Shown here one piece after another: positions 63,563-64,000 of a stretch of DNA of 64,000 nucleotides. Within the stretch, counting starts at the first letter, position 1. Every line of letters begins with the position of its first letter. Source of the DNA: Zoroaster sp. YZ-2022. Its lineage: Eukaryota; Echinodermata; Asteroidea; Forcipulatida; Zoroasteridae. The notes under the pieces are model-generated. The model made no database searches, was not told where the DNA came from, and saw only the letters and a program-made list of their open reading frames with translations. Location of the stretch: assembly GCA_029582265.1 (NCBI GenBank), contig CM055823.1:6138001-6202000 (forward strand), given 5' to 3'. Position numbers and translations under genes: made by a program.

Positions 63563-63921
63563 GGAGTGTCGTGGCCGAGCGGTCTAGCTTACCGGACTCA
63601 AGTTCTGGTGTTAGCAGCAGAATGTTGGTTCGAATCCCGGCCGTGACACTTGTGTCCTTGAGCAAGACACTTAACAATAATTGCTTCTCTCCACCCAGGG
63701 GTTAAATGGGTACCTGTGAGGGCAGAGTTGGTTGATTAGCCCTATATGCGCTGTAATGGCAGCAATTGAGCTGTATACTCCCCAGGGAGCTGAGATGGTT
63801 TCAGGAATGATTTATGAGCCTTGAGCAGGGGTAATGATATAATGCGCCTTGAGCACCACATAGTTGGTGGATACGTGCGCTATATAAGTCCACACATTAT
63901 TATTATTATTATTATTATTAT
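63563..63921 (+). repeat. tRNA-Leu(CAA)-derived SINE, best copy
   Basis: The head folds as tRNA-Leu. AGTGTC pairs with GACACT, the A-box region is GTGGCCGAGCGGTCTAG, and the anticodon stem is CCGGA/TCTGG with loop CTCAAGT (anticodon CAA). A long variable arm and T arm GGTTCGAATCC follow. The body is about 260 bp and ends in (ATT)n. Confidence 0.9.
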
Positions 63922-63929
63922 GTAAATCA

Positions 63930-64000
63930 CTCTTAGAAAAAATGGGTAAACACGGTTGATATAACGTTGCCCAACACTGGCCAACAGATTACACAGTTCG
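63930..64000 (+). mobile_element. Start of an ACACTGTAAAAAC-type MITE cut by the window edge
   Basis: GTAAACACGGTTGATATAACG and GCCCAACACTGGCCAACAG resemble the interior of 54344-54546. The right end is outside the window. Confidence 0.4.

Overview
The window is animal nuclear DNA. It has spliced exons, tRNA-derived SINEs, non-LTR retrotransposon remains and many short palindromic DNA elements, and shows no bacterial, organellar or viral gene organisation. The repeat content and the one recognisable gene fit a marine invertebrate deuterostome, most likely an echinoderm and perhaps a sea star. That placement is inference from general resemblance and no search was run.

One host gene can be supported. 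It lies on the minus strand between about 38.4 kb (promoter side) and 27.0 kb (poly(A) signal). It encodes an ETS-domain transcription factor of the epithelium-specific ESE group (ELF3/ELF5/EHF). Eight exons join in frame with GT/AG borders. From the first in-frame Met at 32809 to the stop at 27170 they give a 394-residue protein: a long N-terminal region, two AT-hooks around residues 246-278, an ETS domain at about 284-370, and a short tail with three I-K-T-E motifs. No Pointed domain is visible in these exons. Two further candidate 5' exons (34926-34976 and 38077-38144) keep the splice phase but supply no in-frame AUG, so the N terminus is unresolved.

1-9 kb holds dispersed repeats, a TTAA-flanked MITE, a five-copy 58-bp tandem repeat, a foldback element and tRNA-Leu-derived SINEs. 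9.1-11.2 kb is a large 81-bp satellite array with higher-order structure. 11.2-15 kb holds MITEs and a decayed non-LTR reverse transcriptase. 15-22.8 kb is a dense nest of DNA elements, several with readable target-site duplications, plus minisatellites. 22.8-26.6 kb is mostly unique AT-rich DNA. 27-38.5 kb is the ETS gene. 39-50 kb holds LINE remnants, a second large 81-bp array in opposite orientation, MITEs, a 47-unit GGT microsatellite and foldbacks. 50-64 kb is again MITEs, palindromes and SINEs.

Much of the structure comes from a few TTAA-flanked palindromic families, some of which have end segments amplified into tandem arrays. I found no operon-like or defence-like gene system. The more unusual material is the ETS gene's architecture, the nested insertions with recoverable target sites, and the satellite and minisatellite arrays apparently seeded inside mobile elements.
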